A DNA stretch of 64,000 bases, from assembly GCF_003946085.1 (NCBI RefSeq), contig NZ_RHOB01000012.1, forward strand, positions 31,166 to 95,165. The letters are read 5' to 3'. Positions within the stretch are counted from its first letter, which is position 1. Each line of letters begins with the position of its first letter. Position numbers and translations under genes: made by a program. This DNA is from Levilactobacillus angrenensis (GTDB lineage: Bacteria; Bacillota; Bacilli; Lactobacillales; Lactobacillaceae). Shown here one piece after another: positions 17,307-26,698 of the stretch. Below the pieces are notes generated by a model. It was not told where the DNA came from and did no database searches. It was given only the letters and a program-made list of their open reading frames with translations.

Positions 17307-17317
17307 ATGATTAGGTC

Positions 17318-17356
17318 TAAGGAACGGAGCTGTAGCTGGGCGCGGTTCCTTTTTTC
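17318..17356 (+). terminator. Terminator, originally of the toxin-antitoxin operon
   Basis: AAGGAAC / GTTCCTT stem followed by a T run, with an inner AGC-TGTA-GCT hairpin. The mobile element separates it from the toxin remnant. Confidence 0.65.
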
Positions 17357-17454
17357 ATCCCGCCACAGGTACGACTAAGCCGCAAAATGTGGCAAAAATC
17401 ACAAGCTCTGCTATACTCGACTTAGAAGAAAAACTTACCCGGGGAGGGGATTTT

Positions 17455-19248
17455 ATGCAACAACTGCGTGAGTATAAACGATTCTGGTTCGTCATTGTTT
17501 TAGGGGCCATGGCGTTGGTGCTCCAGTTTGGTGCGCACCGAGCGGGAATTGCGCAGCTACTGATTACCGGACTGGGGATTTTGTTGGCGTTGTTGATGTT
17601 CATCGATATGGTCAAGACGTTGCGGTCTGGTAAATTTGGGGTCGATTTGTTAGCGATTACCGCGGTGATTGCCACGTTAGCGGTCAGTGAATATTGGGCC
17701 GCCTTGATTGTCTTACTCATGCTGACCGGGGGAGATGCGTTGGAAGACTTTGCCGCCCGCCGTGCCAACAGTGAGTTACAGGAACTGCTCAATAATTCAC
17801 CACAGTCGGCGCACAAGGTGACCGGAGACACGATTGCCGACGTCGCCATTCATACGGTCGAAGTGGGCGACCGGCTATTGGTCAAGCCCGGTGAAGTCAT
17901 GCCCGTCGATGGGACGTTGGCGACGGGGCCGACCACGGTCAACGAATCCTCACTGACGGGGGAAGCGCGGCCAATCGATAAGCAAGCCGGTGATACCGTG
18001 ATGTCCGGGAGTGTGAACGGCGAGGCGTCCGTTTACCTGATGGCTGATCAGACGGCCGACAACAGTCAGTACCAAAACATCGTGCGGCTGGTCAAACAAG
18101 CCGAGGAGCAACCGGCCAAGTTCGTACGAATGGCCGACCGGTATGCCGTTCCGTTCACGCTGTTGGCCTACGTGATTGCCGGCATCGCTTGGTACGTATC
18201 GGGCGACCCCGTGCGGTTTGCGGAAGTTCTGGTCGTGGCCTCACCGTGCCCATTGATTTTAGCGGCGCCCATCGCGCTGATTTCGGGGATGAGCCGGGCC
18301 AGTCGGAACGGGATTATCGTCAAGACCGGGACCACGCTGGAAAAGCTCGCGCAGGTCAAGACGTTTGCCTTTGACAAAACCGGGACCATCACCCAGGGTA
18401 AATTAGTGGTCGACCAGGTCGTGCCGACCACCGCAGTCACGCCGGAGACGCTCCTACAGCTGGCGGCCAGTGCGGAACAGCACTCGGGCCACGTGTTGGC
18501 GCAATCGTTGGTCGCAGCGACGACGGCACCATTACTGCCGGCGACCGACGTCAAAGAGACCACGGCGCAAGGGGTCCAAGCTACTATCAAAGGCCAGGTC
18601 ATCCGGGCGGGGAAGGCCGAGTTCGTGACGGATCAAGCGGTGACCAAGCCGGACCAAACGGCGGTCTACGTTTCCGCCGCGGGCATTTACCAAGGCTACG
18701 TCAGCTTCAGTGACCAAGTTCGTCCCGAAGCCGCAGCCACCATGACGGCGCTGCACCGCTTGGGTGTGGACAACCTGTTGATGATTTCCGGTGACCGGCA
18801 GCCGATTGCCCAACAGATTGCCGGGGAGGTCGGTATCGACCAAATTCATGCCGAGTGTTTGCCGGCCGACAAGATTCAGGTGCTGGCCCAACTGCCGACC
18901 ACGCAACGGCCAGTCGCCATGGTCGGGGATGGCATCAATGACGCGCCATCGCTAGCTACGGCCGATGTCGGCATTGCCATGGGGGCGCACGGGGCCACGG
19001 CGGCCAGTGAATCGGCGGATGCGGTGGTCTTGAAAGACGACCTGACCCGCGTCAGCGCCGCCAGAAGCATCGCGCACGATACCATGCGGGTCGCTCGTCA
19101 AGCCGTGATGATCGGTATCGTCATCTGTACGGTGTTGATGCTGATCGCCAGCTTCGGCGTGATTCCGGCCATCATCGGCGCGGTGTTCCAAGAAGTCGTC
19201 GACACCGTCACCATCCTCTACGCCCTGCGTGCCCGGACCGACCGGTAG
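17455..19248 (+). CDS. Heavy-metal translocating P1B-type ATPase with SPC motif
   Basis: Starts at ATG 17455 after GGGGAGGGG; the longer frame from 17389 has no ribosome site. The 597-residue protein has eight membrane segments predicted, the actuator motif TGEA, the metal-site motif SPC (residues about 263-265, in VVASPCPLIL), the phosphorylated Asp in DKTGT (about 307) and GDGINDAPS (about 491). It has no N-terminal heavy-metal-associated domain. SPC instead of CPC fits the P1B-4 (cobalt/iron-type) group, though CadA-like function is not excluded. The usual SEHPL His-Pro motif reads EQHSGHVLA. A multicopper oxidase gene follows. Confidence 0.88.
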   Translation: MQQLREYKRFWFVIVLGAMALVLQFGAHRAGIAQLLITGLGILLALLMFIDMVKTLRSGKFGVDLLAITAVIATLAVSEYWAALIVLLMLTGGDALEDFAARRANSELQELLNNSPQSAHKVTGDTIADVAIHTVEVGDRLLVKPGEVMPVDGTLATGPTTVNESSLTGEARPIDKQAGDTVMSGSVNGEASVYLMADQTADNSQYQNIVRLVKQAEEQPAKFVRMADRYAVPFTLLAYVIAGIAWYVSGDPVRFAEVLVVASPCPLILAAPIALISGMSRASRNGIIVKTGTTLEKLAQVKTFAFDKTGTITQGKLVVDQVVPTTAVTPETLLQLAASAEQHSGHVLAQSLVAATTAPLLPATDVKETTAQGVQATIKGQVIRAGKAEFVTDQAVTKPDQTAVYVSAAGIYQGYVSFSDQVRPEAAATMTALHRLGVDNLLMISGDRQPIAQQIAGEVGIDQIHAECLPADKIQVLAQLPTTQRPVAMVGDGINDAPSLATADVGIAMGAHGATAASESADAVVLKDDLTRVSAARSIAHDTMRVARQAVMIGIVICTVLMLIASFGVIPAIIGAVFQEVVDTVTILYALRARTDR

Positions 19249-19460
19249 AAGGGTTGTCCCTACTCTTACTAACGAAATTCGCGGGCGATTTGTAACCCCT
19301 TAATTTGGCGTGTTGTGGTGGGGATGTCCGATTAACCTTGATATGACAGGAAAGGTGCGGCGAAAATTTTTTCTAGTTTTTCGTAAAAATTCCGCCAGAT
19401 GATGCAGGCAAGCCGCCGATGTCGCGGGCAGAAATGGGTGAAGTGACTGCTGTCAAAAAA

Positions 19461-19495
19461 GCCTACCGTAGCTGAGAGTTCACGCAACGGTAGGC
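19461..19495 (-). repeat. Minimal hairpin resembling the outer stem of module B
   Basis: GCCTACCGT / ACGGTAGGC encloses AGCTGAGAGTTC, which is like the CGTAGCCGAGAGTTC start and CGGTAGGC end of module B with the interior removed. On the minus strand it is followed by TTTTTT, so it may act as a terminator-like hairpin. The rest of the 340-base gap (19249-19589) holds only the multicopper oxidase promoter region. Confidence 0.4.
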
Positions 19496-19589
19496 AGATG
19501 GTCTAGACTAACCCTTTTTCTCCCCTCGTGAATGCGGTATCATGGAGGCGGAGACATTTGCTTTAATCGATCGAAGAGGAGCCTGAAAA

Positions 19590-21125
19590 ATGACAAAATC
19601 AATTCACACTGATTATTTCTTTGATGAAGCGGCATATAACACTCACGATGGGGGCTATGTACCACTGGAGGAACCCAAGACGCCACAACAGCCCTTGCGG
19701 ATTCCACCACTACTGAAGCCGGACAAGGAAACGGCGACGGACACCTACTACACGGTTGAAGCCCAAGCCGGCGAGACACAACTGTTACCAGGCAAGAAGA
19801 CCAAGACTTGGGGCTACAATGGCTCATTGTTAGGCCAGACGGTCGTTTTCAAGCGCGGTAAGACCATGCATATTGATTTGAAAAATAGTTTACCCGAACT
19901 GACCACGTTCCACTGGCACGGGTTAAACGTTCCCGGGCCTTACACGGACGGTGGTTGCCACGCCCCCGTTTATCCCGGGAAGACGCGGCACATTGATTTC
20001 AAGGTCGACCAACCGGCCGCAACGTTGTGGTTGCACGCGCATCCGTGCCCATCAACGGCGGAACAAGTTTGGCACGGCCTGGCTGGCTTAGCGCTGGTCA
20101 CCGATGATGTCGAAGCCAAATTGCCATTTCCACGCAATTATGGGGTCGACGACATTCCGTTGGTCTTGCAAGACCGGCGTTTCCACGAAGATAACCAGTG
20201 GGATTACGAAGCCGATTACGATCCGGACGGGGTCCAAGGACCCACGCCAATGATCAACGGGACCATCAATCCGTACTTTGACGTCACCACGCAACGGGTC
20301 CGGCTACGGATCTTGGACGGTGCCAATCGGCGTGAATGGCGGCTACACTTTAGTGATGACCTGCCATTTACCCAAGTGGCTTCCGACGGCGGTGTGATGC
20401 CGGAACCGGTCGAATTTACCCACTTGATGTTGACCTGTGCGGAACGGGCCGAGGTCATCGTGGACTTTGGCAAGGTCACGCCAGGCCACACGGTCACCCT
20501 GTACAGCGACGATGTGCCGCTGGTCCGTTTCCGGGTCCACGATTTTGAGGCGGACGACGTAACGTTGCCTGACCACCTGGTTGACATCCCGAATCCTGAT
20601 GTGACACCGAACACGCCGGTGCGCAAGGTCGTCATGTCCGGGATGGATGAACAAGTGATGATCGACGGGAAGAAATTTGAAATGCAACGGATCGACGCCC
20701 GCCAAAAGGTTGGTAACGTTGAACTCTGGGACATTACCAACACCAATGACATGGACGGCGGCATGGTCCACCCATTCCACATGCACGGGACGCAATTCTT
20801 AGTGCTGTCGCGGAACGGCCACGAACCTTACGCCAACGAACACGGTTTGAAGGATACGGTCGGCGTCAACCCTGGCGAAACGGTCCGCATCAAGGTTTGG
20901 TTCGAGCACACCGGGGTCTACATGTACCATTGCCACATCATTGAACATGAAGATGGTGGGATGATGGCGCAGATTGAGGCCTACGACCCAGACCACCCAC
21001 AAACGTACAAGTTGATGGACATGGACACGTTGATGAACGCCGTCGCTGAAGAGCGGGGCATTGACGTGAAGGACTTGAAGCTCCCTGGGATGAGCTCCTA
21101 CGAAAAGATGGGGATGAAGATGTAG
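19590..21125 (+). CDS. Multicopper oxidase (CueO/laccase-like, cytoplasmic form)
   Basis: A 511-residue protein, starting after GAGGAG. All four copper motifs are present in order: HWHG (about residue 108), HAHPC (about 149), HPFHMHG (about 394) and HCHIIEHEDGGMM (about 448), giving the type 1, 2 and 3 copper ligands. No signal peptide is seen, as is usual for the lactobacillus enzymes, some of which have been studied as laccases that oxidise phenols and biogenic amines. It follows a metal P-type ATPase, so a role in metal handling is possible but not shown. Confidence 0.93.
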   Translation: MTKSIHTDYFFDEAAYNTHDGGYVPLEEPKTPQQPLRIPPLLKPDKETATDTYYTVEAQAGETQLLPGKKTKTWGYNGSLLGQTVVFKRGKTMHIDLKNSLPELTTFHWHGLNVPGPYTDGGCHAPVYPGKTRHIDFKVDQPAATLWLHAHPCPSTAEQVWHGLAGLALVTDDVEAKLPFPRNYGVDDIPLVLQDRRFHEDNQWDYEADYDPDGVQGPTPMINGTINPYFDVTTQRVRLRILDGANRREWRLHFSDDLPFTQVASDGGVMPEPVEFTHLMLTCAERAEVIVDFGKVTPGHTVTLYSDDVPLVRFRVHDFEADDVTLPDHLVDIPNPDVTPNTPVRKVVMSGMDEQVMIDGKKFEMQRIDARQKVGNVELWDITNTNDMDGGMVHPFHMHGTQFLVLSRNGHEPYANEHGLKDTVGVNPGETVRIKVWFEHTGVYMYHCHIIEHEDGGMMAQIEAYDPDHPQTYKLMDMDTLMNAVAEERGIDVKDLKLPGMSSYEKMGMKM

Positions 21126-21198
21126 GTCACGTGGCTTGACGGTTCATCGGCGGGCGATTCACGTTTGACTACATGCTGAACAGCTAAATAACGAACAG

Positions 21199-21246
21199 AA
21201 GGCTCGTCAGTACGGTTTTGCCGATACTGATGAGCCTTTTTTGGGT
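21199..21246 (+). terminator. Terminator after the multicopper oxidase gene
   Basis: AAGGCTCGTCAGTA / TACTGATGAGCCTT stem with a G-T pair, followed by TTTTTT. Confidence 0.85.
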
Positions 21247-21325
21247 TGCACCGATATTGCGATGAGGTAATGTTTGATGTATAACATAGTTGGTACATAA
21301 AACAATTTTTATGGAGGAGATTCTT

Positions 21326-21862
21326 ATGCGGTTGAAGCGCCATGGTGGGATCGTACTTATGGTTTTGTCTCTTTTGGTAGGCGTCGGGGTAGCTACGAAT
21401 GCCAATCAGTCTGTAGCACATGCCAAAGCTAAACGGACGTTGAAAGTTTACCCTAAGCGGATTCGAGGAACGTGGTACAGCTATCAGTATCACAAGATGT
21501 ATCGTTACAAAATTACTGTCAAGAAGATGGTGGGGACTGACTTCAAAAATCAGTTGCACTCCCGGAAAGTTAATTACGTTATCAAAAATAATGTCAAAAT
21601 GAAGCATCCCAACTGGGTAGTTGCCAGCATTTTTAAGCTGTCTAACAATGAGCGGTGGGTCAACGTCATGGGCTGGTATCAAACTGCTGGCGATGGCAGT
21701 TCCTATTGGAAAAAGACCCACAAACTGGGTGGCCATAAGCGAGCGGTACTGACAATGGCTGGCGGTGCCGGCTTTTGGACCTACGCCCATGGCTATCACA
21801 GTAAACATTTAGCCAAGAAGTATGCGAACCATTACTTTAAGGGTGAGCGACGTCAACCATAG
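21326..21862 (+). CDS. Secreted protein of unknown function (lactobacillus RGTWY family)
   Basis: Starts at ATG 21326 after GGAGGAG; the longer frame from 21290 is not supported. It is a 178-residue protein with a signal peptide (HGGIVLMVLSLLVGVGVA, then NQSVAHA). The mature part is basic and begins near YPKRIRGTWYSYQYHKMYRYKIT, a pattern I have seen in small exported proteins of lactobacilli that have no assigned function. It contains many aromatic residues (WVNVMGWYQ, GFWTYAHGY). A terminator follows. Confidence 0.65.
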   Translation: MRLKRHGGIVLMVLSLLVGVGVATNANQSVAHAKAKRTLKVYPKRIRGTWYSYQYHKMYRYKITVKKMVGTDFKNQLHSRKVNYVIKNNVKMKHPNWVVASIFKLSNNERWVNVMGWYQTAGDGSSYWKKTHKLGGHKRAVLTMAGGAGFWTYAHGYHSKHLAKKYANHYFKGERRQP

Positions 21863-21934
21863 AAATTACCTAATTGTAATAGCGAAAGCCAAAACAATGT
21901 ACGACTTGGGTTACTAGATAATCAAAGAAAAAAT

Positions 21935-21976
21935 GGCATCACAGTCCTGAATAAATCGGGTGTGGTGCCGTTTTTT
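21935..21976. terminator. Terminator between the secreted protein and ArsR genes
   Basis: GGCATCACA / TGTGGTGCC with one G-T pair, A and T runs at either side; suited to both directions. Confidence 0.75.
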
Positions 21977-21987
21977 ATTGCTGAAGA

Positions 21988-22326
21988 TTATTCGCCGTGC
22001 TTCTTCCCGCGTAAGACGTGATCCACGTGGGCCAAGGTCTCGTTGACGATGTCCAAGATGTGGGGATCGTCCAGTTGATAGAAATTTTGCTTGCCCGCGC
22101 GCCGGGAGGTTACCAGCTGCTCTTTCTTGAGCAGGGCCAGTTGGTGGGAGACCACGGACTGTTCGACATCAAGCAGGGTGCTCAGTTCACTTACGTTGAG
22201 TTCGCGCTGTTCCAGTAAATATAAAATTTGGAGTCGCGTCGTATTGCTCAATAATTTAAAAATATCCTGCGACGCGACTAACGCAGGTTCTTGGATTAAG
22301 GTGACTGCTTCGGGGGTATCCGACAT
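21988..22326 (-). CDS. ArsR/SmtB-family metal sensor, CzrA-like
   Basis: A 112-residue repressor starting at the ATG at 22326 (AAAGGAG upstream; the frame from 22347 runs through that site). The winged helix is clear ([43 protein letters not shown]). The alpha-3 cysteines of CadC are absent (ELNVSEL). The last helix has D-x-H-x10-H-x2-H ([17 protein letters not shown]), the spacing of the alpha-5 zinc/cobalt site of CzrA. It is divergent from cadD, with a palindrome between them. Confidence 0.9.
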   Translation of the reverse strand: MSDTPEAVTLIQEPALVASQDIFKLLSNTTRLQILYLLEQRELNVSELSTLLDVEQSVVSHQLALLKKEQLVTSRRAGKQNFYQLDDPHILDIVNETLAHVDHVLRGKKHGE

Positions 22327-22356
22327 GAAAAAGCTTGCTCCTTTCATATGAACATG

Positions 22357-22370
22357 ATAACATATGTTAT
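22357..22370. promoter_or_regulatory. ArsR-type operator between the sensor gene and cadD
   Basis: The perfect 14-bp palindrome ATAACATATGTTAT lies in the 71-base divergent region, and a further partial copy (GATAACATGTATG) follows. This placement fits repression of both genes by the metal sensor. Confidence 0.65.
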
Positions 22371-22397
22371 AGATAACATGTATGAGGGGATGACATC

Positions 22398-23000
22398 ATG
22401 ATAAAAACGATTCTAACCGGGGTTACAGCGTACATTTCCACTGGATTAGACTACTTAATTATTTTAATGGTAATCTTCGCCCGCGTAAAGCACCAGGATC
22501 GCTGGTTGGTCTTGATTGGTGACTTTCTGGGGACCATTGTGCTGGTCGGGAGCTCGTTACTGATTGCCTTTTTCTTGGGCTTCGTGCCGGCACCGTGGCT
22601 GTTGGGCTTTTTGGGGCTGATTCCGATTTATTTGGGGATCAAATTGTGGGTCCAGGGGGATGACGATGATACGGACGCCATTGCGGCCAAGGTTGCTAAT
22701 CCTAAGCGCCTGATCGGGCAGGTGGCACTGATTACCATGGCAACCTGTGGGGCCGATAACGTGGGGATTTACGTGCCCATCTTTACCACGGTAGCGCCCA
22801 ACACGATTCCACTGATTCTCCTAACGTTTGCCGTGATGGTGGTCATTTTCTGGGAAATTGGCTATCGCCTGGCCTGCCTGCCCAAGGTGGCCGACATTTT
22901 AGAGCGCGAGGGGCGCTACATCACAGTGGCGGTGTACATCTTGATTGGGCTGTACATCATGTATGATAGCGGGACGTTCCAACATTTGTTGCAGCTGTAG
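22398..23000 (+). CDS. cadD: CadD-family cadmium resistance transporter
   Basis: A 200-residue membrane protein with about five hydrophobic segments; the family norm is near 205. MIKTILTGVTAYISTGLDYLIILMVIFA and the cysteine-containing TMATCGADNVGIYVPIF are typical CadD features. The start follows GAGGGGATG. CadD exports cadmium (and perhaps zinc). It is divergent from a CzrA-like sensor. The stop lies 6 bases before a fragment of the dispersed repeat. Confidence 0.92.
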   Translation: MIKTILTGVTAYISTGLDYLIILMVIFARVKHQDRWLVLIGDFLGTIVLVGSSLLIAFFLGFVPAPWLLGFLGLIPIYLGIKLWVQGDDDDTDAIAAKVANPKRLIGQVALITMATCGADNVGIYVPIFTTVAPNTIPLILLTFAVMVVIFWEIGYRLACLPKVADILEREGRYITVAVYILIGLYIMYDSGTFQHLLQL

Positions 23001-23005
23001 GTGTT

Positions 23006-23150
23006 AGGCCGAGACTGCCTCTCAGACTCGGTGCCCATAGCGTTCCAATGATAGGCTCACACTAGGATGTTGTAAATGACTAATTTTAACGTGAGAAATC
23101 AATCGCGTGGTGACAATGGTTTTAGCTGATTTTTATCTCTCAACCGTTAG
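23006..23150 (+). repeat. 3' fragment of the composite repeat
   Basis: Contains the last hairpin of module B (GGCCGAGACTGCCTCTCAGA stretch), CGTTCCAA, the tail with CGCGTGGTGACAATG, and the right end TTTAGCTGATTTTTATCTCTC...GTTAG. Everything upstream of the last hairpin is missing. Confidence 0.7.
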
Positions 23151-23161
23151 TACAGGCCAAT

Positions 23162-23209
23162 AAAATAGGCTACCGACCCAGGATTGACCCAGTCGGCAGC
23201 CTATTTTGG
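23162..23209. terminator. Bidirectional terminator between cadD and yeiH
   Basis: AAAATAGGCTACCGAC / GTCGGCAGCCTATTTT with one mismatch; A and T runs on both sides suit both convergent genes. Confidence 0.85.
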
Positions 23210-23221
23210 TGCATTTAAATT

Positions 23222-24253
23222 TTAGAAGAAGAACTTGCTAGCCAACGTCACACCCGTCAGTAATACGACGGAGGACAGCGTAGCGGCCAGAAAGGCGTTG
23301 CCGCCGCGTTGGAAGATAACGCGGAAGTTCACACTCATCCCCAGGGCAGCCATGGCCATCCCCAAGAAGATGTAGGCCAACTTGACCAGCCCGGCTAACG
23401 TAGCGTCACCTAGGGGCAACCAGGTACCGATGATGCTGGTCAGTAAGAACCCAGCCATGAACCAAGGAATCGGCAACTTAGCAGGACCAGTCGTCGTGGT
23501 CGTGCTAGCCGTTTGCTTTTGGTACCACCAGCCAATAATCAAGGCGGCCGGTGCCAGCAACAGGACCCGGGACAACTTGGTGATGATGGCGGTGTCTAGA
23601 CTGACTGGACCGCCGGCGCTCCCGGCAGCCACGGCATGGGCGATTTCGTGCAGTGAGCCCCCAGTCATGACGCCAAATTGGACGGCCGTCAAATGTAACA
23701 GGGGTTTCAGGCCGATTTCAATCAGGGTGAAGACCGTCCCGAGAATGGCGACGATGGCGACGGCCAGGACTTCGTTTTCCCGTTGCCGTTCGGCCTTGTC
23801 AGCACTGACCTTGATTTGCGGTGACACGCCCATGACGGCGGCGGCCCCACAGATGCTGGTCCCAGTAGCGGTCAAGATGGCCAGTTCGCGGTCGACGCCC
23901 AGCTTGCGGCTGAGGTTGTAGGTCAACAGGACCATCCCCGTGACCACCACGGCGGCCAGCGTAATCGTCTTGACCCCGGCTTGGGCCAGTTGAATCAAGT
24001 TAAGCTTGAAGCCTAATAAAATAATGCCTAATCGTAAGAATTTATTGCTGATGAAGCCGATGCCGGCGCGGTTGGCGTTGACCGCGCGGGGGGCCAATTG
24101 TAAGGCCATTCCTAATAATAAGGCGATGACCAAGGCCCCTACTAAGTTCAAATAAGGCAGTTGGGCCAGTTCACTACCAGCCACCGCGCAGACCAGTGTC
24201 AGGCCAGCGGCCCCCCAGAAGCTACGGGTCGCCATCGTGGTTCGAATATCCAT
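23222..24253 (-). CDS. YeiH-family putative sulfate/sulfite exporter
   Basis: A 343-residue membrane protein starting at the ATG at 24253, with GAGGAGGAG before it. About ten hydrophobic segments and the family core (NKFLRLGIILLGFKLNL, ATGTSICGAAAVMGVSP, GGSLHEIAHAVAAG) identify the conserved YeiH family. Substrates are predicted, not proven, to be sulfur oxyanions. It is divergent from a LysR gene, the same layout as yeiE-yeiH in enterobacteria, where YeiE is linked to sulfite. Confidence 0.85.
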   Translation of the reverse strand: MDIRTTMATRSFWGAAGLTLVCAVAGSELAQLPYLNLVGALVIALLLGMALQLAPRAVNANRAGIGFISNKFLRLGIILLGFKLNLIQLAQAGVKTITLAAVVVTGMVLLTYNLSRKLGVDRELAILTATGTSICGAAAVMGVSPQIKVSADKAERQRENEVLAVAIVAILGTVFTLIEIGLKPLLHLTAVQFGVMTGGSLHEIAHAVAAGSAGGPVSLDTAIITKLSRVLLLAPAALIIGWWYQKQTASTTTTTGPAKLPIPWFMAGFLLTSIIGTWLPLGDATLAGLVKLAYIFLGMAMAALGMSVNFRVIFQRGGNAFLAATLSSVVLLTGVTLASKFFF

Positions 24254-24369
24254 TGTGAATCTCCTCCTCAATCTTTCTCAAGCAAGCTCTAGTTTACTGG
24301 AAAACGATTATAAGTTAAAATTGGGATATTTAATAACACTATAAAATCAGCTTATAAGGAGTGCCCACT

Positions 24370-25260
24370 ATGCTGGATAATCGCTATCAAACGCTGTTGG
24401 TCCTGACGCAGACCAAGTCGTATACCCAAACGGCTCGGCAATTATTTATCACCCAACCGGCCGTCACGCAACAGATCAAGAGTCTAGAAGCCGACTTGCA
24501 AATTGAATTGGTCCACTATCAACGACCCCATTTGACCATTACGCCGGCCGGGCAGGAATTGGCGGCCTTCGTGCAGCGCGTCCAAGTCCAGGCCAACCGG
24601 GTGGTCATGGGCCTACAACACCCGCAGGCGCAGCGTCAGTTGACCTTTAGCACGACCTTATCGCTGAGTGAATTTTTGGCGCCCCAGTTGATTCGGACCT
24701 TGCAAACGCAGGGGGACTACCGCACGTTGACCTGCCAGGTGACCAATACGCAAGCGGCACTGGCGGCCATTGATGAGGGGACCAGTGACTTTGCACTGAT
24801 TGAAGGCAACTTTGACAAGACTCAGTATGACTACCAAATCGTGCGGGAGGAACCCTTCGTGGGCGTGGTCGCTGCCGATAATCCGCTGGCACAAAAAGCA
24901 CAAGTGAGTTGGGCAGACCTGACCGATACGCCGCTGTTGGTGCGGGAAGCCGGGTCGGGGAGTCGCGAGATTTTAGTCAGCCTGGCGCAGGCCGCCAACG
25001 TCACCTTGCGTGAGTTCCGGCAAATCGTCACCGTCAATAATCCCGCCGCTATTCGGCAATTGTTGTTGCAGGGGGCAGGCATCAGTTTTCTCTACCGCTC
25101 CGTGGTGGCCACGGAACTGGCGAACGGTCAGTTAAAAGTGCTGCCGCTACCGGCGGGTCATTTGCACCATGATTTGGACTTGGTTTATGCACACGACAGC
25201 TTCTTTGCGGCCGACTATCAGCGGTGGGCGCGGGAATTGCAGGCGAACGAAACGGTCTAG
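24370..25260 (+). CDS. LysR-family regulator, YeiE/CysB-like position
   Basis: Starts at ATG 24370, 9 bases after AAGGAG; the GTG at 24361 directly abuts that site. The 296-residue protein has the LysR N-terminal HTH (YTQTARQLFITQPAVTQQIKSLEADLQIEL) and the periplasmic-binding-like effector domain with PLLVREAGSGSREIL, a sulfate/anion-type pocket motif seen in the YeiE/CysB-like proteins. It probably controls yeiH; the AT-rich divergent region has CTTATAA-type half sites at about 24309-24358. Confidence 0.88.
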   Translation: MLDNRYQTLLVLTQTKSYTQTARQLFITQPAVTQQIKSLEADLQIELVHYQRPHLTITPAGQELAAFVQRVQVQANRVVMGLQHPQAQRQLTFSTTLSLSEFLAPQLIRTLQTQGDYRTLTCQVTNTQAALAAIDEGTSDFALIEGNFDKTQYDYQIVREEPFVGVVAADNPLAQKAQVSWADLTDTPLLVREAGSGSREILVSLAQAANVTLREFRQIVTVNNPAAIRQLLLQGAGISFLYRSVVATELANGQLKVLPLPAGHLHHDLDLVYAHDSFFAADYQRWARELQANETV

Positions 25261-25282
25261 GTCGACAGGTCAACTGGGCGGA

Positions 25283-25298
25283 CGAAAAAATTTTTTCG
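25283..25298. other. 16-bp perfect palindrome with A6T6 core
   Basis: CGAAAAAATTTTTTCG lies 23 bases after the LysR stop. It could serve as a weak terminator or simply as bent DNA. Confidence 0.35.
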
Positions 25299-25474
25299 CC
25301 TTGGTAAAGCTGATGTCCGGGCAAGTGGCATCGTTTTCCCAAGGGGCGCCCGACAGAAATATAAAAATAATGGTTGCGGGGCTCAACATCTGAGCGTAAG
25401 ATTAGACAACTAATATAAAATATTGGTACTATTATAATATTGTTGAAAAAATCTCAGAGAAGGGGTGAGCCATC

Positions 25475-26674
25475 GTGACGACAAAAACGAAACGGGCCAT
25501 TTTTATTTTAATCTTTAGTGAATTCTTAGTGTGTTTAGGAATTAGTTTGATCATCCCGGTCATGCCATTCTTAAAGACGCAACTGCATTTATCCGCAACC
25601 GATATGGGTGTGATGAACGCGCTGTTTGCGTTTGCCCAGTTCGTGGCCTCGCCCCTGATCGGGCGGCTGTCCGATAAGATTGGGCGGAAACCGGTATTGA
25701 CCGCCGGATTACTCTTGTTCATGGTGTCCGAAGCCTTATTTGCGTTGACCAACTATCTGTGGGTCTTCGACATCTCCCGGTTGATTGGGGGCTTGTCTGC
25801 CGCCATGGTCGTGCCAACTGCCATGGCTTTGGCTTCAGATATCACGACCAAACGGCAACGGGCGAAGGTCATCGGCTGGCTGTCCGCGGCCTTCAGTGGG
25901 GGGCTCATCTTGGGCCCAGGTATCGGTGGTATTCTGGCCGGTATCAGTTACAAGACACCATTTTGGGTAGCAGCCACGCTGGGGTTAGTCAGTGCCATCG
26001 TCTTGATTAGTCTATTGCCTAACGACGTGGAAACCAATCGCGTGGTCGAAACGCCAGCCGCCGATGCCCAACCGTCTGCGCATCCCATGACGCGGGCCTT
26101 TTGGACGGTACCCATCATCATTTTATTTACCATGATTCTGGTCTCTTCCTTTGGTCTGCAAGGATTTGAGAGTATCTACAGTATCTACGTCAACGAAGTC
26201 TTTAACTTTAGTTTAAGCAACATCGCGGTTGTCTTGACGCTGAACGGGCTGATTTCACTGTTCTTACAGGTCGCTATGTTTGATACCTTAGTTAGCAAAT
26301 TTGGTGAACGCCGCGTCATCCGCTTGTGTTTCTTCCTAGCTGCGGCCTGCACGATTTGGATCACGCAAGCCCACACCAAGATTGAAGTCATGGTGGCCAC
26401 GCTGGTCATCTTCTCGGCGTTCGACTTACTGCGGCCAGCGATTACCACGTTGCTGACCAAGGCCAGTGAGTCCGACCAAGGGTTGATCAACGGGCTGAAC
26501 ATGTCGCTGACTAGTGTCGGTAACATCGTGGGGCCAATCATGTCGGGGATGTTGCTGGACTGGAACACTCACTCACCATACTTGGTTGTGTCCGGGTTTC
26601 TGATTGTTTCTTACCTGATGGCCTTCATGCTCAAACGTCCAGAAAGCTTACGGTCCAATCAGTCGACGGACTAA
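25475..26674 (+). CDS. MFS multidrug efflux transporter, DHA1 (NorA/Bmr-like)
   Basis: A 399-residue protein starting with GTG after AAGGGGTG. It has twelve hydrophobic segments, the loop 2-3 motif GRLSDKIGRKPV, and the antiporter motif C region (AAFSGGLILGPGIGGILAG). These place it with the 12-segment drug:H+ antiporters (NorA, Bmr, MdtG). The substrate is unknown. A TATAAT lies at 25433-25438 but I find no good -35. The gene is followed by a reverse copy of module B and then a terminator at 26956. Confidence 0.88.
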   Translation: MTTKTKRAIFILIFSEFLVCLGISLIIPVMPFLKTQLHLSATDMGVMNALFAFAQFVASPLIGRLSDKIGRKPVLTAGLLLFMVSEALFALTNYLWVFDISRLIGGLSAAMVVPTAMALASDITTKRQRAKVIGWLSAAFSGGLILGPGIGGILAGISYKTPFWVAATLGLVSAIVLISLLPNDVETNRVVETPAADAQPSAHPMTRAFWTVPIIILFTMILVSSFGLQGFESIYSIYVNEVFNFSLSNIAVVLTLNGLISLFLQVAMFDTLVSKFGERRVIRLCFFLAAACTIWITQAHTKIEVMVATLVIFSAFDLLRPAITTLLTKASESDQGLINGLNMSLTSVGNIVGPIMSGMLLDWNTHSPYLVVSGFLIVSYLMAFMLKRPESLRSNQSTD

Positions 26675-26698
26675 ATCGTTTGCTGACATGGTCGGGGC

